Assembly (NCBI GenBank): GCA_946811185.2
Contig: OX328096.1
Coordinates: 23,377,881-23,441,880, forward strand
Reading direction: 5' to 3'
Source: Hippopus hippopus
Lineage: Eukaryota > Mollusca > Bivalvia > Cardiida > Cardiidae
DNA length: 64,000 nt
Positions 33,479 through 46,900 of this stretch are shown here, in pieces. A program made the position numbers and the translations under genes. Each line of letters starts with the position of its first letter. Position 1 is the first letter of the stretch. Under the pieces are notes generated by a model. It was not told where the DNA came from and ran no database searches. It saw only the letters and a program-made list of their open reading frames with translations.

Positions 33479-34589
33479 TTAAACCCCTGTCACACCAGGG
33501 CAGCGATCCCACAGCGTCCAAGAAAAAATACAGAACGCCAAGGTGCGCACAGTACAATCGCAAGCATCGCCACAGCAACGCAATGGCATTGCGAGTAGAT
33601 GCGTTGGGATTGTCTAGGACGCTGACGGAGGGCATGCACTTTGAGCATGCAGAAAACGAACGCCGTTGCTCAGCGTTCTGGTAAGAGCTCAGTGGGATCA
33701 CCGTAAGGTCGTCTTAGCTGCACAGTTAGATCTCCCACAACACCACAGGAGCTCCGCTGGCACGCACAGAGGTCGCAGTGCGAACGCTATGGTTATCGGT
33801 GGCAAATGCATGGAGATTGTACCGCATGCTCTGAGATGTCACTGTGTCTTTACTGCGCTTATACAGCGCGTCAATGGCGCTGACAAGGAGTGTTATTTTT
33901 TTTTTACTGCACTCTTAAAAGGACTCCTCTGAGCTGCAACGACGATCATTGCGCTTGTAAGGCGCTTCTTCAGCATCCATCAGTTTTGTCTGACAAAAAC
34001 GAACATATAGTAGACAAAGTATGCAAATAAACATTCAATTCACCATGGCTGATGTACGCTAGCAAGCCAGGCTAGTAATGGTTGAGGTGACAATGGTTGA
34101 CTTGCTTCTGTTTGAGAGGGTTGGGGTTTATGTCCTGCTTTTTCCCCCTTTGTTTTTACGAGCTTAGTTTTATTCTCCATTGACTTTTGGAGACCACAGC
34201 AAAGAAACAATTGATGAATAAATGTGTATACATACAATTCATTTTCAGAGACAGTTCAAATGATTTTCAAGAACACGCCGTCAGTGTAGTGTGAGCGCCT
34301 TGAGAACGCTGTGAATGCTTAGTGCACGCAGTATGAGCACCGTGAAAGCGCAGAGCACGCAGTGGTAGCGCCGTGAGAGCATAGAGAATCGCCAAGAAGA
34401 ACTCCATAGGAACACAATAACGCACCATAGAAGCTCCGTAGCAACGCCATGGTCATGGTGAGAACGCTTTGACATCTCCATCTTTGTGAAAAATATCTGA
34501 TTTTTTCCTGTAATCTCAAGGCGCTCTGGGAAATTAAACAATGCCATCCCAATGCAGTGGAAACGCCGTATAGTGTGACAGGGGCTTTA
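33479..34589. mobile_element. TIR element with CCCCTGTCACAC ends
   Basis: Left TTAAACCCCTGTCACACC, right AGTGTGACAGGGGCTTTA. The interior is richer in GC and full of AGCGC/ACGC-type words; ORFs within are by-products. A TTA at each border would suit a PIF/Harbinger-type 3-bp duplication, but one base of the TIR differs, so the superfamily is left open. Lies just downstream of the MOSMO stop codon. Confidence 0.7.
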
Positions 34590-34801
34590 TAGAATACTGT
34601 CATCCTGATTATTAACTAGTAGTCTTGATTTGAAGAGTATACTGAAAACCCCTGGTAATGGCCCAACTTTATAACAGGATACATGTACATTTCTATTACT
34701 TTTGCTACTGTTTGTTGTCCTACAAGACAAACTGCAGACACCAGAAGTAACATCAAACGAAGATGCTACTTTTCCAAATCAAAGTCAAATAAGTAGATGA
34801 C

Positions 34802-34989
34802 TCAAAACATTGGTAGGCAAACTTTTCCAGCAAACAGTTCAGAAATCACTGTGAAAAAGATAGCTAAAATAAACAGCACGTAAGATGACCCCACTTGTGT
34901 GTGCTTCGGCAGCTTGTATGGTTGACCTCCTATTTCATCTATTGCAAACCCAATAGGAAAAATCACAGCTGCTAGGCAAAAGAGGGTCA
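34802..34989 (-). CDS. MOSMO: MOSMO coding exon 3, with stop codon
   Basis: Begins after CTCATTTTCAG, completes a Met codon, then encodes the end of TM3, the conserved EIGGQPYKLPKHT loop, TM4 (SSYVLFILAIFFTVIS) and the tail GKVCLPMF with TGA at 34804-34802. Family members usually end very near GKVCLP. The 3' UTR runs towards the TIR element at 33479-34589; its end was not determined. Confidence 0.92.
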
Positions 34990-37900
34990 CTGAAAATGAG
35001 AAAGAAAACATGTGATGATATAGATGGAATATTTCAACAGTCTGCATTTCTGATTGGTCTCATCTTGTTGAGTTATATAGAGGAGCATATCAGGCAAGGC
35101 CAAAGGTCAAATCTGATGTAAACCTCTTTACACACACAGTAATCACAGACTGTTGTAATGTTCCTTTCATTGTATCCCTTACAGCTGTGAAAAAGCATTA
35201 CAGATAATAAAAACAAGAGGGCCATTGACCCTAATGGCCCACCTGAGTAGAGTCATCTAGGGTTGATAAAGCTGCAGAGATCCTGATGGTGATTATGTAA
35301 AATATATGTAATTAAGTGACCTACTTTTTAACCAGCATGACCCAATTTCAAACTTGTCCCAGATATCAACAAGACAAAGTTCTGACCAAGTTTCAGGAGT
35401 ATCAGACTGAAAATGTAGCCTCTAGACTGCACACAAGGTTTTTCTAAGATTTGGCCCAGTTACCTACTTTTTGATCTGACATAACCTAATTATGAACTTG
35501 TCCAATATATCATCAAGACAAACATACTGACCAAGTTTAAAGAGTATCAGGTGGAAAATGTGGCCTCTAGAGTGCACACAAGGTTTTTCTTAAATTTGAC
35601 CCACTTCTTGACCCAACATAACCCAATATCAAACTTGTCCGAAATATAAAAAAAAAAAAAACATTTTGACCAAGTTTCATGGGTCTCAGGCTGAAAATGT
35701 GGCTTCTAGAGTTCACACAAGGTTTTTCTAACATTAAGCCCAGTGTCCTACTATTTGACTTCATATGACCAAATTTCAAACGTGTCTGATGTATCATCAA
35801 GCCAAACATTCTGACCATGTTTCAAGAGTATCAGGCTGAAAATATGCTTCCACAGGGCACACAAGTTTTTTCTCTGATTTGACCCTGTAACCTACTTTTT
35901 GACCCAACATAACCAAGTTTCGAATTTGTCAGAGATATCATCCTGACAAACATTCTGATAATGTGTCACGAGTTTCAGGCTGAAAATTGGCCTCTTGAAT
36001 GCACACAAGGTTTTTCTAAGATTTAGCCCAGTGACCTACTTTTAGACCCACCATGACCCAGTATTCCACCTCAGGCAAATTATTGCGTAAATCACGTTAT
36101 AGAAATGAAATTCACCTGACAAATTGTGGTTACACGCAAGACCTCACATAAGAAAAAAACGTAAAAAAAAAAGCTATTATTTGCTTATCTTCTGTAAAAT
36201 GACAGGTTTTGAAGTTACTTGTTACCCTTATTGACAATTTTTTGTCAATCATGCGGAAACAGCTATCCATAACAGTGTTCCCACTCGCGCAAATTATTGT
36301 GTTAATTACGTTTTAGAATTGAAATTCACGTAACAAATTTCGGTTACATGCGAGACCTCACTTAGGAAAATACGTGGACAAAAAAGATTATTATCCGCTT
36401 ATCTTGTGTAAAATGACAGGTTTTGAACTTACTTGTTACCCCTATTGACAATTCTTTGTCATATCACGAGGAAAATACCTATCCAGAAATTAAGAGACAT
36501 GAAAAACTGATCAGTGCAAAAAACACAGAAACCCATGACACAACAAAATGTTTCTTCGACACTGACCGATCAGTCACTTCACACTGCCTTTTCAGCTTTT
36601 TAATGACTTAAAGCAGTAAATTTATATATGTATCTTTGTAACAGACTTTTTTTGCTGCAAATCATCAATATGGATTGCTTTACCTCTAGTTGGGATCCAT
36701 TATTGTCATACCCTCTAATATGAAATCTTACCCCCAGATTTACAGCTCAGGGGGTAAGCAGTGTTCCCACTGAAATTTTTGTTTGGGTGTTTTTTTGTAC
36801 CCCCTACAATTGAAAAATGGGAGTATAAGAAAAACAAGAGGGCCATGATGGCCCTGTATCGCTCCACTGGCTTTTAACCCTTTACCACACAATTCTGAGA
36901 TTTAATGACCCTGAAAGAGAAGGCTTTTGAGAAAACTGTGGAAAAAGAAGAAAATGTTGTCAACCAGCAATTTCTCCTTTTCCCACAATGTTTCCTACCC
37001 TATTAAAGACAGACAAAATCATTTAAGCTACATTCAATTTGTTGTCTGCAATGGATTTTAATATTGGTCCAGTCAATAAAATTGTCATTTCATACAGTGT
37101 AAAATAAATGTATCATGAGACACACAGCATAAAAGTGTGTGAGTCTAAACTTACATAGAAAAAATACCCCCCCCCCCAAAAAAAAAGAAAAAAGTCGTAT
37201 CTTTTTCAAATGTAAAGATAATGTCAGTGCATACATGTAGGCTTTTTTAAATGGCATGGACAGTAAATTTCTGGAACAAAAAAATGAGTAATAGAAACCT
37301 TACTTTATGTTAAATATTCCACAAATCTGAGGAAAATCATAAGCATCAAAATGAATCACTGTCCATGAAAATTGAACATTTTCTATCCAAAAATCCTGAA
37401 TACCCAACATCAATCATGAAATAGTGCAGTTTGATAATCAAGGGAGATAAATTATAACAAACTATATATCTTTTATAAGAGGAGTTGTTTCCCTTGATCA
37501 CTATGTAAATTTAAGGAACTATGTAAGCCCAGTTAAATTTGTGACCCCTGGAGCGGGGCCAATTTTGACCCCAGGACTATAATATTTAGAAACTTGGTAG
37601 AGGTCTATTAGATAAAGCTACATGCCAAATTTGGCAGCCCTGGGCCTTATGGTTTCAGACAAGAAGATTTTCATTATTTTTCAGTTTTGTTGCCATGGCA
37701 ATCAGAGTTTTCGAAGGAATCAAATTCTTTCAAAAAATTCTGAAGAGGACCATGGCAGGAACATTTCTGTGAAGTTTAATCAAAATTGGATGAGTAGTTT
37801 CAAAGAAGATGTTTAAAATAAAAGTTAACGCACACACGGACGGACGGACAGACGCACGCACACACGACGGACACCAGGCCATGACATAAGCCCGCTGGCC

Positions 37901-40900
37901 TTTGGCCAGTGGAGCTAAAAATGGGGGTACAAATTCAGAAAAACTAGTACAACTCTAAATTGTTTTCTTAAATGTCTCTTTCTCTTTCAGGTGAAGAACA
38001 GTCATATAGATCTACTAAATGAATTTACATTTTTACATGTAACTAGCACTAAAAGAATTGTTTTGCAAAGTGTTAACTAGTAGTCCATATATATATATTC
38101 TCATCTTTTCACATGCCTTTAGTACAACAGAGACAATGTCGAAATCTGGCTGGTGACTACTGTACTCACTATGCATTCTGTTTCCTACATTTTGAATGTT
38201 TCTACGACTAGATCTAGTATACCTTGCTTCCTTATGGGGAACCCAAATTCTGAAATCCGAAAGCTTCCAAAGTACAACCATTCCCAGTGTTAGTTTACAA
38301 ATGAAAGAAGTTGACGTCGACAAAACGCTTTTTCATAGACTTTGTTAAAGAAAGGACAGAATTATGGGTAATTTTTGGAAACAAATGAGTCCCAGTCTGC
38401 AGTTATTGATCACAACAATAAAGACTGAGTACGCCGACCATGTAAATGTTCTAAAAATAGAAAGCTGGAAATCCAGAATTTTTCCGCTGATTTACATTTT
38501 CCAAAAATCGCTTTTACGCGAGCCCTTGTTTGCAAGCAACTTCTATATTTTTTTTTTATCTTCGTCCTTATTTTTTGTGTGTGATTTCATGTATAGGTTT
38601 GTCATTTTGTACGTTTTTTATTTCATTTGTACGTGTTTCACGTGCGATTTTGCGTGATTGGAAACTCTGGTAAGTGTACCCTTGAAATAAACAAGAGGGC
38701 CATGATGGCCCTAACGTCGCTCACCTGAGTTTTTTGACCAAACATGACCCATTTTTAATCTCTTTTGAGATATCATGACAAACAATTTACTGAGCTTTCA
38801 TAATTATTGGACTGAAAATTTGGCCTCTAGCATATACACAAGCTTTTTCTAGAATTTCTCTCAGTGACCTACTTTTTATCCAACCATAGCCAATTTTCCC
38901 ATTGTAGATATTATCAAAACAAAGATCCTGACCACCTTTCATACGTACTGGACAGAAAATGTGGCCTATAGAGCATACACAGGTTTTTTCTAAGATTTGA
39001 ACTACCTACCTAGTTTCTGACCCAACATGACCAATTTTCGAAGTCATGTGAGATGTCATCAAGTAAAACATTCTGACCAACTTTCAAGAAATTTGGACTG
39101 AAACTGTGACCTCTAGAGCGTACACAAAGTTCTTTTTTAAGATTTGACCCAGTGACCTAGTTTTTTGCCTGACATGACCCATTTTCAAACTTGTCCAAGA
39201 TATCATCAAGACAAACATTCTGACCAAATTTCAAGAGTTTTGGACCAAAAATGTGGCCTCTAGAGTGTACACAAGGTTTTTCTAAGATATGACCTTGTGA
39301 CCTACTTTTTGACCAGACATGACCCATTTTAGAACTTGTCCGAGATATCATGAAGACAAACATTCTGACCAACTTTCAAGAGCATTGGACTATAAATGTG
39401 GCCTCTAGAGTGTGCACAAGGTTTTTCTAAGATTTGACCTAGTGACCTAGTTTTGGCCCAGCATGATCAATTTTCGAACTCATCCGAGATATCATCAAGA
39501 CAAACATTCTGACCAAGTTTCATGAGTATCAGACTGAAAATGTGGCCTCTAGAGCGTACACAAGGTTTTTCTAAGATTTGACCTAGTGACCTAGTTTTTG
39601 ACCCGACATAACCCATTTTCAAACTCCTCCGAAATATCATTGAGGCAAACATTCTGACCAAGTTTCATGAGTATCAGACTGAAAATGTGGCTTCTACAGC
39701 GTACACAAGGTTTTTCTAAGATTTGACCTAGTGACCTAGTTTTTGACCCGACATGACCCATTTTCAAACTTGTCTGAGATATCATCAAGACAAACATTCT
39801 GACAAAGTTACATGAGTATCTGACTGAAAATGTGGCCTCTAGAGTGTACAAAAGGTTTTTCTAAGATTTGACCTAGTGACCTAGTTTTTGACCCGACATA
39901 ACCCATTTTCGAACTCGTTCGAGATATCATCGATACAAACATTCTGACCAACTTTCATGAGTATCGGACTGAAAATGTGGCCTCTAGAGCGTACACAAGG
40001 TTTTTCTAAGATTTGACCTAGTGATCTAGTTTTTGACCCGACATGACCCATTTTCAAACTCGTCCGAGATATCATCAAGACAAACATTCTGACCAACTTT
40101 CATGAGTATCGGACTGAAAATGTGGCCTCTAGAGCGTACACAAGGTTTTTCTAAGATTTGACCTAGTGACCTAGTTTTTGACCCGACATGACCCATTTTC
40201 GAACTCGTCCGAGATATCATCGAGACAAATATTCTGACCAAGTTTCATGAATATCGGACTGAAAATGTGGCCTCTAGAGCGTACACAAGGTAAAAGTTGA
40301 CGGACGACGCACGACAGCACGATCACAAAAGCTCACCATGAGCACTTCGTGCTCAGGTGAGCTAAAAAGCTTGTGGGAACACTGCCACAAATTAACAGAC
40401 ATGAAAAATTGATCGGTGCAAAAAACGTGGAAACCCATGACACAACAAAATGTTCCTGTTGACATTGTCCGATCAGAGTCACTTCAGACCGTCTTTTCAG
40501 CTTTTTAATGATTTTAAGCAGTAAATTTCCACAAATATCTTAATATAACAGACTTTTTTTGTGCAAGTCATCAATATGGATTGTTTTACCTGTAGTTGAG
40601 AACAATTATTGTCATACCCTCTAATATGAAATCTTACCCCCCCCATGACACACTTTCAAACTTGTCCCATCATCAAGACAAAGATTCTGGCCAAGCTTCA
40701 AAAGTATCAGGCTGAAAATGTGGCCTCTAGAGTGTACACTAGGCTTTTCTAAGTTTTAGCTCAGTAACCTACTTTTTGACCCGATGTGACCTAATTTCGA
40801 ACCTGTTCGAGATATCATCAAACAAACAGTCTGACCAAGTTTCAGGAAAATGTGGCCTCTAGAGTGCACACAAGGTAAATCTTGAGGCCTGGACGACAGG

Positions 40901-43900
40901 CGATGCATGACAGACACAGCACAATCACAAAAGCTTACCTTGAGCACTTCATGCTCATGTGAGCTATAAAATTCAGAGAACCACACATTTTCAGGGTTTG
41001 CAGGAAAGTGCCGAACATGAATACACAGAAGTTATCAATGGACACGATGATGTTCAACATGTACACAAGTATGTGTGTGATACAGAAAAACCTGCAAAGA
41101 GTACATGCATGATACCGAAAAATTTTAGATTACTTGATACCCTCACAAATTACTTTTTTTTAATAGAGAAGACATATTATACTACTCAAAATTTGCTAGG
41201 GGTCACCATGTTTCCCACCATCCCCTTCAATTTCAGAAAATCTGTTGTGATATAAAGAACTAGTCGAAATATTTTAAATACGCTATGCTTTGGATACTTG
41301 AAAATTTCATTGTAACACTGATAAAACCAACTGCCTGTGGAAAAGCATGTGTTTATCAATGCAAAACGGAAATGTAATTTTTTTTCGAAATATCGAAGTG
41401 ACCCCTATCAAAGTGTGAGTAGTATATTTAAACCAAATAAGCTTTATGACACAAAATGTCCAAGGGGCTTTAATCTTTCGGTTCTTAACCCTTTACCAAA
41501 CTACAAAATTTGGACTGGACCAAATTTAAGTCATTTACAGACAACAAATTTTCCAAGGACCACATAATGATGATATCTAGAAAAATTTATGATACAATGT
41601 TAACACTCTGGGCTTTGTGATTTTGTGCTAAAGGATCTATGAAATTCCGAAGAAAAATCAATTAAATAATATTTACAGTACCCCATAAAAAGATGTGTGA
41701 TACTCTTCAAGGGGAAAAAAATGACCACAATAGCTCACTTTGAGCACTTTGTGCTTCGTGAGCTAAACATTGAGAATGCGGCATGAAAATAAACATTGAT
41801 TGAACTTTCGTCTTATGATGAAGTAAAGAGATCTAACATAAAAGCCAAAAGAAACTTACTAGCTGTGAATGCAATCCATCTGGCATACTTGATGGTATTT
41901 CTAATCCAGTGTGACAGGAACTGGAGAATGCATGTCACTGTCAGACAGATGATACCACTAGATATCAGAATAAGGGTCAGCATCCACTCTAAGGACATTC
42001 TTGGAATTGTGCAGATCTCTGGACGCCTATATATAACCTGACAGTGTTGTGTTAAACCCAGTCTCATGTTCCCTGAAGTAGAAGACAAAATTAATGACAG
42101 AGAAAGATAAAAGATTTATGAAAGAAGAAAGTAGTAATATCATCAGTGATGCCAATCATGCAAATTATTGTGTAAATCACGTTACTGAATGAAAATTCAC
42201 CTAACAAATATTGGTTACACGCGAGACCTCACATAGGAAAATACATGAACAAAAAAAGGCCATTATGGATCCGCTTATCTTGTGTAAAATGACAGGTTTT
42301 GGAGATACTTGTTATCCTTATTGGCAAATTTATGTCAAGTCATGCGGAAATACCAATCAAGAAATTACCAGACTTGAAAAATTCATCGGCGCAAAAAAAA
42401 ACAGAAACCCATGACACAACAAAATGTCTCTTTGACATTGTCCGATCAGAGTCACTTCAGACTGCCTTTTCAGCTTTTTAATGGCTTAAAGTAGTAAATT
42501 TACATAGATATCTTAATATATATTTGTTGCAAATCATCAATATGGATTGCTTTACCTCTAGTTGAGAACCATTATTGTCATACCCTCTAAAATAGAAATC
42601 TTACCCCTACATTTTCAGCCCAGGGGATAAGTGTACCCTTGAAATAAAAAGCTGGTGGGAACAATGATCATTAAGAAACAAGAGGGCAACATTTGATGAC
42701 CCTGAAACACTCACATAACCCTGAATCACCAACCTGACATGACCAAATTTTGAACTTGTCTTAAATATCAAGACAAAAACTCTGACAAGTTTTTATGAGT
42801 CTCAGACTGAAAATGTGGCTTCTAGAGTGCACACAATAACTTTCTTAGATTTTTCCAATTTGATCTACTTTTTGAACTGACATGACCAAATTTGAACATC
42901 TAATAGATATCATCAAGATAAAAAAATTTTGACTAAGGTTCAAGAGTATCAGGCTGAAAATGTGGCCTCTAGAGGTTTTTCTACGATTTGTCCCAGTGAC
43001 CTACTTTTGAATGTGATAGAAGTTTTAACTTGTGCAAGATGTCATCAGGGCAAACCTTTCTGAACAAGTTTCATGAGTATCAGACTGAAAATATGGCCTA
43101 AATAGTACACAAACGGTTTTTCTTTGATTTGTCCCAATGACCTACTTTTTGACCTGATGTGACCTTATTTCACATTAATTCATTGATTCATGATATCATC
43201 AAGACAACCTTTCTGACCAAGTTTCATGAGTATTGGGTGGAAAATATGGCCTCTAGTATGCACACAAGGTTTTTCTAAGATGCCTCCTGTGAGTGGCTGT
43301 GACCTCTTCAATCTGACATGACCCAATTTCACACTTGTGACACTTGTCCAAGATACCACTGAGACAAATATTCTGACTATATTTCATGAGTATCTGGCTG
43401 AAATTTGGCCTCTAGTGTGCACACAAGGTTTTTCTATGATTTGGCATGGTGACCTACTTTTTGATTGACATAACGCATTTACAAACTTGTCTAAGACAAG
43501 TTAAGACAAACTTTTAAGAGTTTTGGGCAGAAAATGTGGCCTCTGGAGTGCACACAAGGTTTCTTTACAATTTGGCCTAGTTATCAACTTTTTGACCCAA
43601 TTTCGATTGATTGATTGATTATTTAGTGTTTAACGCTGTTTTCAACATTATTTCAGTTATATCGCGGCGGCCAGTGCACCTATCAATGCTTTCCTGGAGT
43701 CTCTTTTACCAGTACTCCCCACAATTTTCTTTCCAAGCCACTGGCTGCTTTTCCACATTACCATCATCATGACAGTGGTCAGCGTTGGGAGAGGAAGGAA
43801 TCCTGTTACAATGACTATCATCAATCCTCGGAAAGAAATTGGCCGAGCCATGGATCGAACCCACGACCGCCTGTTTTCAAGTCCTGCACGCTACCAACTG

Positions 43901-46900
43901 AGCCAGTGGGGCTCGGCCCCCAATTTCGAACTTGTCAGAGGTATTATCAAGACAAACATTCTGACCAAATTGCATGAGTATCTAACAGAAATGTGGCCTC
44001 CAGAGTGCAAACAAGGTAATTGTTGATTCCTGGGAGCCAGACATTGGATGACCAATAGCTAACACAGCACTATTACAAAAGCTCAACTTGACCACATCAT
44101 GCTCAGGTGAACTAAAAATATGCCATCACTTGGACTGAATCCTTATATGAGAGTTTTGGGACAAGTCTTACCATTTGTAAGTTCAATACCGAAAAAAAAG
44201 AAGGCCATTGGCCCTAGAGTGCTAACCTGAGGAAAGTCACCTAGGATTAATAAAGCTGAAGATATCCTGGTTTGGATGATGCATAACAAGTGAGTGTTAG
44301 TGACCTACTTTTTGAACAACATGACCTCCTTTTGAACTAGTCGGAGATAACATCAAGAGAAATATTCTGACCATGTTTCATAAGCATCAGACTGTAATTT
44401 TGGCCTCTTGCATGCACACAAGGTTTTAACATCATTTGTTCCACTGACCTACTTTTTGATTCAACAGGACCAGCCCAATTTTAAACTTCTGATATACATG
44501 TACTATCAAGATAAATATTCTAACTTTCATGAGTATCAGATCTTAAATGTGGCCTCTAAAATGCACATAAGGTTTTTCTAAAATTTGTCCCTATGACCTA
44601 CTTTTTGACCTGACCTGAACTAATTTTATGCAAGTCTGAGATATCATCAAATCAAATATTCCCATTAAGTTTTATGAGTATCAGGCTGAAAATGTGGCCT
44701 CTAGAACTCTCAAACTTATCTGAGATATCAAGACATTCTGACTGTATTTCATGAGTATCAGACTGACCACATTTCAAACTCAGCAGAGATTTTATCAAGA
44801 CAAACATTTTGACCATGTTTTATAAGTATTGGATTGAAAATGTTGCCTCTAGAGTGCACTCAAGGTAACTGTTGACAACAGCATGATGGAAGATGCATGA
44901 TACATGACGGAAACAGAACAATCACAGAAGTTCTTCTTCTCATACCTAGAATGTATGAGAAGGTATGAGAAGATTTTTTAAGTTTTCCCTATATAAGCTC
45001 CGGGGCAGGGCCAAATTTGACCCCAGGGCTATAATTTTGGCCCTCTTTGTAGAGGCCCACTAGATAAAGCTACTTGCAAAATTTGGTAGTCCTAGGCCTT
45101 ATGGCTAGGTACGAGAAGATTTTTAAAGTTTTCCCTATATAAACCCATGTAAAACTTGTGACCCCTGGGGCGGGGCTAAATTTGACCCCAGGGTTATAAT
45201 TTGAAGAAACTTGGTACAGGTCCAGTAGATAAAGCTACATGCCAAATTTGGTAGTCCTAGGCCTTGTGGTTTCAGACAAGATGTTCACAGATTTTCAATA
45301 TTTTTCAGTTCCGTTGCCATCGTAACCAGAGTTTTTGAAGGAATCAAATTCTTTCAACAAATTCTGAAGAGGACCATGGATCATTTCTGTGAAGTTTCAT
45401 CTAAATTGGATGGGTAGTTTCAGAGAAGAAAATGTTTGAAGTAAAAGTTCACGCAAGCACGCATGCACGGACACTGGGCCATGACATAAGCCCGCTGGCC
45501 TTTGGCCAGTGGCGCTAAAAATGATAAACATATTGTACTATTCAAGCATTTAAAACTGCCTTGCACTTGAGACGTCAGTTCTCAATCCGGTAACCTATTC
45601 GAAGCCATTGGGACTTGGAAATCATTCCGCTCAAAGTTCCTTTAGCTTTTGACCTCTGTTGACAGCAGCTGTTCTTCAGTCAGTTTAAGCAGCCCTTGCA
45701 GACAGAGAGATCGAAATTGGACAAAGGGTATTTTTTCTCCAATTTGCTATGTTCTATGAAGCACTCTGACCCATCATATCCTTTACATTAATGACTAGCT
45801 TCTTTTCATTGACCGGACAGGTCAGTTTCCTTTGTTTCAGGCTCAAGCTGTTAAGGGTTTTCATACATGCACCATATTATCATACAACAGAGGGTGTCCT
45901 CTTCATCATAGATTAATACAATATTGTTCAGACCCTTGACTCTTTGTATTTCTTTGTTCCAGTTTAATAAATGGAAATGATTATAACAGAAAGCAAGTCC
46001 ATAAAAATGTACTTGTATAAGAACATACAGAAATTCTATGTTCTTATTTCACTGGAGCATATGTTGTTTTAATTCAAAGAGGAAAAAAACAAAAAACCTG
46101 TCAGAATTTGCACTAAGTACCGGTACATGTACAGATTTTCCTACATAAATACTAAGTAACTTGGTTTACTTTTTTCTGTTTGATCCATGTGTCATATCAG
46201 TAAATTAACTGAACTTTTGGCTTCAACCACTACTCGGGTGAAATTTTTAAACATCAATGTAATGTTTCTCTATTTTTACTTCAGACCAAATGACTTTATC
46301 TCTTTCTCTGGCTGATAGCTTCTGCCAAGTTATATTTATTTTGAATTTTCTAAGATATACATACAATAGAAAAATCATCAACATAAAACCACAGCATTTC
46401 AGACTTGTCCAAACTGAAAGCCTGTGTAGAAAACACATCAGGTAAGAATCAAACAAGAGGGCCAAGATGGCCCTGTATTGCTCCACTAGCTTTTTAACCC
46501 TTTACCATACAAATCGAAGTGTTAATGACCCTGAAAGAGAGGGCTTTCAAAAACATCGTAAGAAAAGGACAACATGTTGTCAGCCAGTATTTTCTCCTTT
46601 TCCCACAAGGTTTCCTAGCCTATCAAAGACAGAAATAGTCATTTAAGCTACATTCAATTTGTCTTTTTGCAATGGCTTTAAACTTGGTACAGCAAAAAAT
46701 AATTGTCATTTCTTAAAGAGTAAAATTAACGTATCATGTGCTTAATTGGCATTGACAGAGACATACAGCATAAAAAATCTGTATGGTAATAAACTTACTT
46801 TGAAAACATAACCTCCACCCCGCCCGCCAAACAAAAACAGTCACATCTTTTTAAATGCAAAGATAATGTCAGTGAATACAAGCAGGTTTATTCATTAGCA

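Larger units (their letters stand above)
34990..41859 (-). other. MOSMO intron 2
   Basis: 6,870 bp between exons 2 and 3, with GTAAGT donor and TTTTCAG acceptor; composed largely of type C, D and E elements and family A MITEs. A pair of divergent ORFs near 38.3 kb is unexplained. Confidence 0.85.

Noticed and set aside
33430..34603. Overlapping ORFs on both strands, 84-94 codons
   Set aside because: They lie within the CCCCTGTCACAC TIR element, whose higher GC content removes stops in several frames.
39157..40241. Series of near-identical 64-86-codon minus-strand ORFs with MVRMFVLMISRTS and LGQILEKPCVRSRGHIFS phrases
   Set aside because: They are the 145-bp tandem repeat read in one frame; 145 is not a multiple of three, and the ORFs end where the unit wraps. 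Not a protein repeat family.
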